41,930 nt of DNA, taken from assembly GCA_024685385.1 (NCBI GenBank), contig JAIKVV010000035.1, forward strand, positions 1 to 41,930, given 5' to 3'. The notes beneath the pieces were generated by a model that ran no database searches, was not told where the DNA came from, and saw only the letters and a list, made by a program, of their open reading frames with translations. How positions within the stretch are numbered: the first letter of the stretch is position 1; the number at the start of each line of letters is the position of its first letter. Source of the stretch: Saccharofermentans sp. (GTDB taxonomy: Bacteria; Bacillota; Clostridia; Saccharofermentanales; Saccharofermentanaceae). Shown here one piece after another: positions 34,051 through 41,923 of the stretch. A program made the position numbers and the translations under genes.

Positions 34051-35982
34051 ATGGACATAAACAAGGCTCTTAAGGAAGAACATATATATGAAGCGGGAAC
34101 TTTCGACGTCGCCGTCATAGGCGCGGGGCACGCAGGATGTGAAGCCGCTCATGCCGCAGCGCAACTGGGACTTAAGACGGTCCTTTTTACCCTTCATCTT
34201 GATGCTGTCGCAAACCTTCCCTGCAATCCTTCCGTCGGAGGGACTGCCAAAGGCCAGCTCGTAAGGGAGATAGATGCCCTGGGCGGCATAATGGGAAAGG
34301 TTGCGGACAGGTGCGCCATCCAGATGAGGATGCTCAACCGCAGCAAGGGTCCCGCGGTCTTTTCGCCCAGAGCCCAGATGGACAGGGCGGATTATTCCGT
34401 CGTCATGAAAGAATTGCTGGAGAACACGCCCAACCTTACCTTAAGGCAGGCGCACATAAAGGATATCCTTACGGAAAACGGGGCTGTTGCCGGAGTAAAG
34501 ACTGAAGCAGGCGGCATCTACAGGGCCAAAGCCATAGTCTTATCTTCCGGAACCTACATGGAAGCCCGCACCATCAGGGGCGAGGTCATAGTAGAATCGG
34601 GCCCCGACGGGCTCCCGAGATCCGAGGGCCTTTCTTCCTGCCTTAAAGAAGAAGGGATCCCCCTCTTAAGGTTTAAGACCGGAACCCCGGTAAGGGTCAA
34701 TTCAAGGAGCGTTGATTTCAGCGCGATGGAGATCCAGAACGGCGAAGATGACATTCCTCCTTTCTCCTTCGATGAGGAGATGAAAGGATATAAGGTCATG
34801 CCCGTATCTGATCAGATCCCCTGCCACAGCATCTGGACTACGGAAGAGACCAGGCAGGTGATAAAAGATAACATGGACCGCTCGCCCTTATACAGCGGAG
34901 TTATCACCGGAACGGGCCCCAGATACTGCCCCTCTATCGAAGACAAGTTCATGAGGTTTGCCGACAAGGAAAGACATCTGATCTTCGTCGAGCCCATGGG
35001 CAGGAGGACAAATGAATTATATCTGCAGGGCTTTTCGACCAGCCTCCCCGAAGAAGTGCAGGAGAAGATGGTAAGGAGCCTGCCCGGCCTCAAGGATGCA
35101 GTGATCCAGAGAAGCGCATATGCCATAGAATATGATCTCATCGATCCCACGAGCCTAAAGCTGTCTTTGGAATCTAAGATCCTTTCGGGGCTCTTTTCCG
35201 CAGGTCAGGTCAACGGCTCATCAGGATATGAGGAAGCCGCGGGCCAGGGCATAATCGCGGGCATCAACGCCGCCATGAAGGTCCTTGGTAAAGACCCCGT
35301 GATAATATACAGGGCGGACGGCTACATAGGCGTCCTGATAGACGATCTCGTTACCAAGGGTACCAATGAACCCTACAGGATGATGACTTCAAGAGCCGAA
35401 TACAGGCTCTTCTTAAGGCAGGATAATGCCGACAGAAGGCTTACTCCCATAGGATACAAGGCCGGCCTCGTCGATGAGGAAAGATACAACAGATTCTGCG
35501 AAAAACTGAAGATGATAGAAGATGAGACAGCAAGGCTCGGATCGACCTATGTCGCGCCTTCGGATGAACTTGCATCTTATCTTGAGCCTCTCGGACAGAC
35601 TCCTCCGAAATCAGGCGTAAGCCTTGCCGAGCTCATAAAGCGCCCCGGCGTAACATATGAAGGCTTAAAGATCATAGATAAGGACAGGGAGGAACTTCCT
35701 GACTATGTGACCAAGAGTGTTGAAGTCGATCTTAAATACGAGGGCTATCTTGCTCTTGAGATGGCCAAGATCGAAAAGTTCAGGCAGCTGGAATCCAAGG
35801 CTCTGCCCTCTGACATAGATTATGATGACGTTAAGGGTTTAAGGATAGAAGCCCGCCAGAAACTTTCGAAGATGCGCCCCGAAAACATAGGGCGCGCTTC
35901 GAGGATATCAGGCGTATCACCTGCCGACTGCGAGGTCCTGCTCGTATATCTGGAAGCCTTAAGGAGAAAGAACAATGAATGA
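34051..35982 (+). CDS. mnmG: tRNA uridine 5-carboxymethylaminomethyl modification enzyme MnmG
   Basis: FAD protein and partner of MnmE; 643 residues. After about 17 extra residues, the FAD loop reads GAGHAGCEAA (24-33). NPSVGGTAKGQLVREIDALGG, the ALPLRTGTP-like FKTGTPVRV, and the GQVNGSSGYEEAAGQG motif near 390 follow. The C-terminal helical domain binds tRNA and MnmE. Its last codons overlap rsmG by 8 bp. Confidence 0.96.
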   Translation: MDINKALKEEHIYEAGTFDVAVIGAGHAGCEAAHAAAQLGLKTVLFTLHLDAVANLPCNPSVGGTAKGQLVREIDALGGIMGKVADRCAIQMRMLNRSKGPAVFSPRAQMDRADYSVVMKELLENTPNLTLRQAHIKDILTENGAVAGVKTEAGGIYRAKAIVLSSGTYMEARTIRGEVIVESGPDGLPRSEGLSSCLKEEGIPLLRFKTGTPVRVNSRSVDFSAMEIQNGEDDIPPFSFDEEMKGYKVMPVSDQIPCHSIWTTEETRQVIKDNMDRSPLYSGVITGTGPRYCPSIEDKFMRFADKERHLIFVEPMGRRTNELYLQGFSTSLPEEVQEKMVRSLPGLKDAVIQRSAYAIEYDLIDPTSLKLSLESKILSGLFSAGQVNGSSGYEEAAGQGIIAGINAAMKVLGKDPVIIYRADGYIGVLIDDLVTKGTNEPYRMMTSRAEYRLFLRQDNADRRLTPIGYKAGLVDEERYNRFCEKLKMIEDETARLGSTYVAPSDELASYLEPLGQTPPKSGVSLAELIKRPGVTYEGLKIIDKDREELPDYVTKSVEVDLKYEGYLALEMAKIEKFRQLESKALPSDIDYDDVKGLRIEARQKLSKMRPENIGRASRISGVSPADCEVLLVYLEALRRKNNE

Positions 35983-36712
35983 AGAATTCAATGAAGTGAT
36001 GAATAATGCTTCCTGCAGGATCGAAGTTCCCGTAACGGCCGAAGACATCAACGCGTTCAGGATCTATGCCGACATGCTGGTCGAGACCAACAAGGTCATG
36101 AACCTGACTGCGATTACGGACGACAAGGGCATAGCCATGCTCCATTTCATAGATTCCCTGACACTGGTTCCCTATATCAGGAACGAGATGGAAAACAGGG
36201 CGGACGGCTGCCTTAAGGTTACCGATGTCGGGACAGGCGCAGGCTTCCCCGGGATCCCTCTCAAGATAATGATCCCCGGAATAGATCTGACTCTCATGGA
36301 TTCTCTTGCCAAAAGGCTTAAGTTCCTGGATGACGTAACGACAAGGCTGGAACTCGAAAAGGTTACGACCGTGCATGCCAGGGCTGAAGATGCGGGACGC
36401 AACTCCAAATACCGCGAGAAATACGATATCGCCGTTGCAAGGGCCGTCGCATCGCTCCCGGTGCTCTGTGAATACTGCCTGCCCCTCGTTAAGCCGGGCG
36501 GAGCCTTCCTTGCCATGAAGGGCCATTCGGATGAGGAAGTCAAGGCTTCAAACCATGCGGTCATAGAGCTCGGAGGCACGATAGAAAGGATCGACGAGTT
36601 TACTCTTCCCGGGACTGACAACACGAGATCCGTCATCGTCATACGCAAGCTGCGACCCACTCCCGCAAAGTACCCGAGAAAAGCCGGCGTGCCCTCAAAG
36701 AACCCGCTTTGA
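35975..36712 (+). CDS. rsmG: 16S rRNA m7G527 methyltransferase RsmG
   Basis: SAM-dependent methyltransferase of the 530 loop of 16S rRNA; 245 residues. The SAM loop DVGTGAGFPGIPLKI is at 84-98, and the KRLKFLDDV and VARAVASLPVLCEYCLPLVKPGG segments are typical. Loss gives low-level streptomycin resistance in other bacteria. It starts inside mnmG behind AAGGAGA. No parA/parB follow, unlike the common arrangement. Confidence 0.95.
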   Translation: MNEEFNEVMNNASCRIEVPVTAEDINAFRIYADMLVETNKVMNLTAITDDKGIAMLHFIDSLTLVPYIRNEMENRADGCLKVTDVGTGAGFPGIPLKIMIPGIDLTLMDSLAKRLKFLDDVTTRLELEKVTTVHARAEDAGRNSKYREKYDIAVARAVASLPVLCEYCLPLVKPGGAFLAMKGHSDEEVKASNHAVIELGGTIERIDEFTLPGTDNTRSVIVIRKLRPTPAKYPRKAGVPSKNPL

Positions 36713-36753
36713 CCCTATATAATAAAAATAATACCCTTTTCGGGAATTAGTGT

Positions 36754-36759
36754 TACAAT
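36754..36759 (+). promoter_or_regulatory. Possible -10 box before zinc-ribbon copy C
   Basis: TACAAT (36754-36759) is 34 bp before the start; no convincing -35 box is at 17 bp. A TATAAT also occurs at 36718-36723, again without a good -35. A short CCC/GGG hairpin lies between. One of the two probably serves the next gene. Confidence 0.4.
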
Positions 36760-36792
36760 GAACGCATAAATCAATATCAGGGAGGAGATATT

Positions 36793-37275
36793 ATGGAGAA
36801 TAACAGCAATTGGATCTGCCCCTCATGCGGTGCAGCAAATGTAAGCGGCAAGTTTTGCGTAAACTGCGGAACTGCAATGCCTGAGGCACAGCCCATTCAG
36901 CAGGCTCAGCCCGTACAGCAGGCACAGCCCGTTCAGCCGGCTCAGCCCGAGCCCGTATACAGCCAGCCTGTATATTCCGAACCCGTTTATGCACAGCCTG
37001 CACAGGGAACAAGCTTTAAGACAGGTATGGGATTTGCAATAGCATCCCTGGCTTGCGGCGTTATGTCCCTTTGCCTTTCATACTGCTACGGTATCGGCAT
37101 TCCTTTCGGTATCGCAGGTCTTATCTTAAGCGGTAAGGCAGTATCTGAAGGACACCCTTCCAAGATGCCTCTGGCAGGTAAGATCACCTCCATCATCGGC
37201 ATTATCCTGGGTGCAATAATCCTGTTGATACTCATAATTGCCATCGCAGGATCGGCTGCAAGCGGAAGAAGATAA
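36793..37275 (+). CDS. Zinc-ribbon protein with two C-terminal membrane segments (copy C)
   Basis: 160 residues, third member of the family: CPSCGAANVSGKFCVNCG (two CxxC pairs), then a Gln/Pro/Tyr-rich linker (about 33-75) encoded partly by 18-bp tandem repeats, then two membrane segments (about 78-115 and 130-155) with a Gly-rich turn. GGGAGGAG precedes the start. It is a one-gene unit, ending in a terminator. The zinc ribbon and the membrane part are like copies A and B; the linker is not. Confidence 0.82.
   Translation: MENNSNWICPSCGAANVSGKFCVNCGTAMPEAQPIQQAQPVQQAQPVQPAQPEPVYSQPVYSEPVYAQPAQGTSFKTGMGFAIASLACGVMSLCLSYCYGIGIPFGIAGLILSGKAVSEGHPSKMPLAGKITSIIGIILGAIILLILIIAIAGSAASGRR
36889..36942 (+). 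repeat. Three 18-bp tandem repeats coding a Gln-Pro linker
   Basis: Units at 36889-36906, 36907-36924 and 36925-36942 each start CAGCCC and encode QPxQxA; a partial unit follows. They are imperfect, with differences mostly at third positions. Confidence 0.8.
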
Positions 37276-37298
37276 GCTTAATTTTCTGACTTTAATCG

Positions 37299-37332
37299 GC
37301 GGGTCGCCCAAAAAAGGCGGCCCGCTCTTTTT
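37299..37332 (+). terminator. Intrinsic terminator after zinc-ribbon copy C
   Basis: GCGGGTCGCC (37299-37308) pairs with GGCGGCCCGC (37316-37325) with one wobble, the loop is A-rich, and TCTTTTT follows. Confidence 0.9.
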
Positions 37333-37345
37333 ATATTTAATAAAA

Positions 37346-37380
37346 ACGCGTGTGCGCGTACGCGTACTTAATGTTATAAT
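37346..37380 (+). promoter_or_regulatory. Promoter of gyrA with an alternating purine-pyrimidine tract
   Basis: TATAAT (37375-37380) has an upstream TG at 37372-37373, an extended -10 box. No -35 box is present at the right distance; instead bases 37346-37367 alternate purine and pyrimidine for 22 bp, mostly CG and GT/AC steps, and contain the palindrome CGCGTACGCG (37355-37364). The leader to gyrA is about 50 nt. Confidence 0.7.
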
Positions 37381-37434
37381 ATACGCTGTATGAATTTTTA
37401 GTATGGATGTGCCGCATGACACACCGGAGGTATT

Positions 37435-40095
37435 ATGGCTGAATCAGACGCTAAGAAGCAGCAGAGAATGGAACTTGAAGCCCAGATGGATGAGGTCTTC
37501 AAGTCGGAGCAGAATACTATCGTTCCCGTTGATCTTGACGGGGAGATGAGGAAATCTTTCATCGACTACGCCATGTCGGTCATATCCGACAGAGCGCTGC
37601 CTGATATCCGTGACGGCATGAAGCCCGTTCACAGAAGGATCCTCTATTCCATGTTTACGCAGGGCTTTACGCCCGACAAGGCATACCGTAAGTGCGCCAC
37701 CACGATCGGTGATGTTCTCGGACGTTTCCATCCCCATGGCGACGCATCCGTTTACGATGCCCTCGTAAGACTTGCCCAGGATTTCTCCCTGAGGCATCCT
37801 CTGGTCGACGGACACGGCAACTTCGGATCACTTGACGGTGACCCGCCGGCTGCTTACCGTTACACCGAGGCAAGACTTGCCAAGATCGCTCTCGAGATGA
37901 TGAGGGACATCAACAAGAATACTGTTGATTTCAGACCCAACTTCGACGAGCACGAGATGGAGCCCGTTGCCCTTCCTTCGAGATTCCCCAACCTCCTGGT
38001 AAACGGATCCGTAGGTATCGCCGTAGGTATGGCGACCAACATCCCTCCCCATAACCTGGGCGAGGTAATAGACGGCGTCGTCATGATGATAGATAATCCC
38101 GACGTTACGGTCGATGAGCTCATGACCGTTGTCAAAGGACCCGATTTCCCCACGGGAGGCGCGATCCTCGGCACGATGGGCATCAGGGAGGCTTATACCA
38201 CCGGCCGCGGCAGGATCATGGTAAGAGCCCATGCCGAGATCGAAGGTTCGGGCGCCAAGACCAGGATCGTAATCCACGATCTGCCTTTCGCAGTCAACAA
38301 GGCAAGGCTCATCGAGAGAATGGCGGATCTTGTCAAGGACAAGAAGGTTGAAGGCATATCCGGCATCAGGGACGAATCCGACCGTACAGAGATGGTCAGG
38401 ATCGTAATCGAACTCAAGAAGGATGCAAATCCCGACGTGGTCCTCAATCAGCTCTACAAGAACTGTTCATTGCAGGATGCATGCTGCGCCAACATGCTGG
38501 CTCTCGTTCCCGATAAGGAAGGCAAGCTCGAGCCCCGTCTCATCACACTGAGGGATGCGCTCGGCTATTACATAAAGCACCAGGAAGAGGTCATCACGAG
38601 AAGGACACAGTACGACCTCGAAAAGGATGAGAACAAGCGTCATATCGATGAGGGACTCCTCATCGCGATGGACCATATCGACGAGATCATCTCGATAATC
38701 AGGTCTTCCCGCACCGAGCAGGAGGCCAAGGAACGCATGTGCGAGCGCTTCGGATTCTCCGACAAGCAGGCTCAGCATATCGTTGACATGAGACTCGGCC
38801 GTCTTACGGGCCTCGAAAGAGAGAAGCTCGAAGCCGAGATCCGGGCTCTGAACGAGGAGATCGAGTATTTCCACAAGATCCTGTCCGATATCGACATGCT
38901 CCATGGCGTCATCAAGGATGAGATCCTTGAGATCAAGCGCAAATATGCAACTCCCAGAGTTACCGAGATCATGGGCGGATCCTTCGAGGACATCGATGAC
39001 GAATCGCTGATCCAGGAGCAGGATATCGTCGTAACCCTTACCCACATGGGCTACATCAAGAGACAGCTCGTTGATACCTATAAGACCCAGCACAGGGGCG
39101 GCAAGGGCATCTCCGGCCAGTCAACGAGGGAAGAGGACTTCGTCGAAAAGATCATTGCCACGACGACACACAAGTTCCTCCTCTGCTTCACCGATACGGG
39201 AAGAGTCTTTAAGATCAAGGGCTACAAGATCCCCGAGACCAACACGAGACAGGCCAAGGGAACGGCTCTCGTAAACCTCCTCAAGTTGGGACCCGAGGAG
39301 AAGATAAGGAACATCATCCCCGTCGATAATTTCGAGGATGAGGATATATCCCTCACGATCGTAACGCGTAACGGCATCGTCAAGAAGACGCCGATCACGA
39401 AGTACGTCAACATCAACAAGAACGGTCTTATCGCCACCAACATAAGGGAAGGCGATGAAGTCGTATCCGTAAGGCTTACCCGCAAGAGCCAGGAGATCGT
39501 CATCGTAACGGCTCAGGGCAAGGCCATAAGGTTCAATTCGGACGACTGCAGAGACATGGGCCGTAACGCGACGGGCGTAAGAGGCATAAGGCTTTCCGAA
39601 GGCGACAGGGTAGTCGGCATGGAGCCCGTAACCGATGACGGCCTGATGCTCGTAATATCCGAGAAGGGCTACGGCAAGAAGAGCAGCATCGACGATTACC
39701 GTATCCAGAGCAGGGGCGGTAAGGGCATCATCACATACAAGGTTACCGAGAAGACCGGAAACCTCGTCGGAACGACGCTCATAGCAGATAACGAAGACCT
39801 TCTCATAATGACCGATCACGGAATGGTAATCAGAGTCATGTCGACCGAGATCCCCACGCTCTCGCGTGCAACATCGGGCGTAAGGCTCATGAGATCCACC
39901 AAGAACTCGATCATCGACTTTACCGTAGCCGAGCACTACGAAGAAGATGATGAGGAAACTGATGAGACAGTAAATGCCGAAGGACAGCTTCCCGCAGATG
40001 AGACTTCTGATGCCGTTGAAGATATCGTAAACGCTGAAATGGCAGAAGATATTCCGGCAGAAACATCAGAAGAAGACAACGGACAGGATGAATGA
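37435..40095 (+). CDS. gyrA: DNA gyrase subunit A
   Basis: Breakage-reunion subunit of gyrase, 886 residues. After about 25 residues come PVDLDGEMRKSFIDYAMSVI and the catalytic site AAYRYTEARL with Y143. The quinolone region reads HPHGDASVYDAL: the position of E. coli Ser83 is Ala104, while Asp87 is kept (D108). The GyrA box is QHRGGKG (552-558), which marks it as GyrA and not ParC, followed by the beta-pinwheel repeats. The tail (about 835-886) is strongly acidic. gyrB is not adjacent. CCGGAGG precedes the start. The stop overlaps dacF. Confidence 0.96.
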   Translation: MAESDAKKQQRMELEAQMDEVFKSEQNTIVPVDLDGEMRKSFIDYAMSVISDRALPDIRDGMKPVHRRILYSMFTQGFTPDKAYRKCATTIGDVLGRFHPHGDASVYDALVRLAQDFSLRHPLVDGHGNFGSLDGDPPAAYRYTEARLAKIALEMMRDINKNTVDFRPNFDEHEMEPVALPSRFPNLLVNGSVGIAVGMATNIPPHNLGEVIDGVVMMIDNPDVTVDELMTVVKGPDFPTGGAILGTMGIREAYTTGRGRIMVRAHAEIEGSGAKTRIVIHDLPFAVNKARLIERMADLVKDKKVEGISGIRDESDRTEMVRIVIELKKDANPDVVLNQLYKNCSLQDACCANMLALVPDKEGKLEPRLITLRDALGYYIKHQEEVITRRTQYDLEKDENKRHIDEGLLIAMDHIDEIISIIRSSRTEQEAKERMCERFGFSDKQAQHIVDMRLGRLTGLEREKLEAEIRALNEEIEYFHKILSDIDMLHGVIKDEILEIKRKYATPRVTEIMGGSFEDIDDESLIQEQDIVVTLTHMGYIKRQLVDTYKTQHRGGKGISGQSTREEDFVEKIIATTTHKFLLCFTDTGRVFKIKGYKIPETNTRQAKGTALVNLLKLGPEEKIRNIIPVDNFEDEDISLTIVTRNGIVKKTPITKYVNINKNGLIATNIREGDEVVSVRLTRKSQEIVIVTAQGKAIRFNSDDCRDMGRNATGVRGIRLSEGDRVVGMEPVTDDGLMLVISEKGYGKKSSIDDYRIQSRGGKGIITYKVTEKTGNLVGTTLIADNEDLLIMTDHGMVIRVMSTEIPTLSRATSGVRLMRSTKNSIIDFTVAEHYEEDDEETDETVNAEGQLPADETSDAVEDIVNAEMAEDIPAETSEEDNGQDE

Positions 40096-41594
40096 TGCAT
40101 AAGAGACCAGAACTTAAGTTAAAGACCGTGGCAGTTTTTTTGGCAGCTGCCGTAACGCTGGCGCCTTTTGCCCTTTTCGGGGGTACTTTGGTTTCCGCCG
40201 ACGTAGATCAGCCGGAGATCCCCGTGCCTGCAATTGGAGATGTCCACTGCGCTTCCTATTGCGTATATGACAAGACGGCAAATGAAGTCATCTTAAGTTC
40301 CGATCCCGACAAGAGGATATATCCCGCATCACAGACCAAGATAATGACCTGCATGCTCGCATTGGATTATCTTGATACTGATTCCTATCTCACTGTATCC
40401 AAGAATGCCATGGACAACATAACGTCCGATTCTTCAGTCATGGGCGTCCGCGTAGGAGAGAAACTCGAAGTATCGGAGCTCCTCTACGGGCTCATGCTCC
40501 CTTCGGGCAACGATGCAGCTAATGTCCTTGCAGAAGGCGTAGTTGATGCCCTTCTTAAAGACTATCCCAAGGGCGGCGGCAAGACAGGACCTGACGGAGT
40601 GGATGCAGCCTTCCTGGATAAGTTCATTACATACGGAAACAGTGATCCCGAAAGTTCCCAGGGCGAAACGTCTTCCTCGGAAGAAACGTCTTCCACGACT
40701 GCTCCCGTTACCAACATCCGCAAGCTCGGAGCTTTTGCCGAACTCATGAATCTGCGCGCCAAGAACATAGGCTGCACGGGAACTCATTTCGTGAACGCAT
40801 CGGGTCTTCACAGTGATGATCACTATACAACGGCATCAGACCTTACCAAGATCATGGCTGCGGCATCCGAAAACAAGGATTTCAAGACCTTGATCAGTTC
40901 GCCCTCACATGTCTTTAAGGCGACCAATCTCCATAAGGACGATGCATGGTCTTATGTAAAGAGCACGGACTACCTGCTCTTCGATCCCTGGATGGCGGCA
41001 AAGACCGCAAACGGCGAAAGATCCCATCTTGTTGCCATCATAGGCGGCAAGACCGGAACGACATCCAAGGCCGGCAAGGGCGTCACTCTTTATACGGTCA
41101 ATGAGAACGGTCACGAAGTCATGGTATCCATGTGCGGCGTGCCCGGAGATTATTATTTCTATACCACCATGTATCTGGCATCCATAGCAGCCTACGGCAA
41201 TCTCGAGTGCTGGAACAAAGATCCCGTTACCAAGATATTGGGTACCACGGGTGATTACAGGACCGTTAATGCTCCTGCTGATGAGCAGCCTCAGTACGAT
41301 CCTTTCAGATACCCCGGAGACGAGCTGGTCAATTATATTGAAGAGGAAAAAGAGCCCGAGGACATAACTCCCACTGCAACGCCTACGCCCGTACCCGAAA
41401 AGAAGCCTGCCGAAACGGAAAATCCCCTCATGCTGTTCATCAAGCAGAACAAGATGATATCGGGTCTTGCTGCGGCGCTGGTACTGGCGATCATAATATG
41501 CAACATCATCCTTATCGTCCGTGTCGCAAAACTCAATAATGCGGGCAAGAAAAGGAAGAAGGTAAGGAAGTCGCCGGACAGTTACATAAGATAA
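40092..41594 (+). CDS. dacF: Serine-type D-Ala-D-Ala carboxypeptidase (DacF/PBP5 family)
   Basis: Trims peptidoglycan stem peptides outside the membrane; 500 residues. A signal peptide ends near residue 36 (LVSA). The penicillin-binding motifs are SQTK (80-83), SGN (138-140) and KTG (320-322). A Ser/Thr/Glu-rich insertion (about 183-206) sits between SGN and KTG. After a Pro/Thr-rich stretch there is a C-terminal membrane helix (about 450-475) and a Lys-rich cytoplasmic end, in place of the amphipathic anchor of E. coli PBP5. The start at 40092 overlaps gyrA (ATGA); a second ATG follows directly. Confidence 0.93.
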   Translation: MMHKRPELKLKTVAVFLAAAVTLAPFALFGGTLVSADVDQPEIPVPAIGDVHCASYCVYDKTANEVILSSDPDKRIYPASQTKIMTCMLALDYLDTDSYLTVSKNAMDNITSDSSVMGVRVGEKLEVSELLYGLMLPSGNDAANVLAEGVVDALLKDYPKGGGKTGPDGVDAAFLDKFITYGNSDPESSQGETSSSEETSSTTAPVTNIRKLGAFAELMNLRAKNIGCTGTHFVNASGLHSDDHYTTASDLTKIMAAASENKDFKTLISSPSHVFKATNLHKDDAWSYVKSTDYLLFDPWMAAKTANGERSHLVAIIGGKTGTTSKAGKGVTLYTVNENGHEVMVSMCGVPGDYYFYTTMYLASIAAYGNLECWNKDPVTKILGTTGDYRTVNAPADEQPQYDPFRYPGDELVNYIEEEKEPEDITPTATPTPVPEKKPAETENPLMLFIKQNKMISGLAAALVLAIIICNIILIVRVAKLNNAGKKRKKVRKSPDSYIR

Positions 41595-41608
41595 GACTTT
41601 TAAGTCAA

Positions 41609-41636
41609 AAAGGGGCCTTAAAGCCCCTTCTTTTTT
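41609..41636 (+). terminator. Intrinsic terminator after dacF
   Basis: AAGGGGC (41610-41616) pairs with GCCCCTT (41623-41629), followed by a T-rich run to 41636. Confidence 0.9.
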
Positions 41637-41716
41637 GGGGCTTTCCGCTGCCTTATCCGGGCGCTCTATATATTGCTAATTGTATGCTTATTATAATAAA
41701 TGAAAAAAAACCTCTT

Positions 41717-41762
41717 TTGACTCAAAAAAGTGCTTGACTTTATAAGCAAGTCGAAGTAATAT
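41717..41762 (+). promoter_or_regulatory. Tandem promoters of an rRNA operon
   Basis: P1: TTGACT (41717-41722) and TATAAG (41741-41746), 18-bp spacer. P2: TTGACT (41734-41739) and TAATAT (41757-41762), 17-bp spacer. The -35 boxes are 17 bp apart, so the promoters interleave. An A-rich tract (about 41694-41710) upstream could be an UP element. Confidence 0.8.
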
Positions 41763-41923
41763 TAACAAGCACTTTGCGAGCGGGGTGCGAAAAACAACGC
41801 TCACAAAGGGGCTTGGATCTTGAAAATTGAATAGAATGCAGAACTTGAAAAAGACGGACCTATAATTCAATTTGATTGAGTTTAAAAAAAGTAATTAGAG
41901 CCAAAAAGGCTCTCAAAATTTAA
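41763..41923 (+). promoter_or_regulatory. rRNA operon leader, upstream of 16S rRNA
   Basis: No gene is seen here. CTTTG-GAGCG (41772-41782) pairs with CGCTC-CAAAG (41798-41808) with one mismatch. The segment GGATCTTGAAAATTGAATAG (from 41815) resembles the leader and spacer sequences around clostridial rRNA genes. Hairpins AGAGCC/GGCTCT (41897-41913) and TCTCAAA/TTTGAGA (41911-41930) share three bases and exclude each other. Confidence 0.7.

Noticed and set aside
39121..39936. 271-codon minus-strand frame opposite gyrA
   Set aside because: It is the codon-bias shadow of the gyrA C-terminal domain; no start signal is seen.
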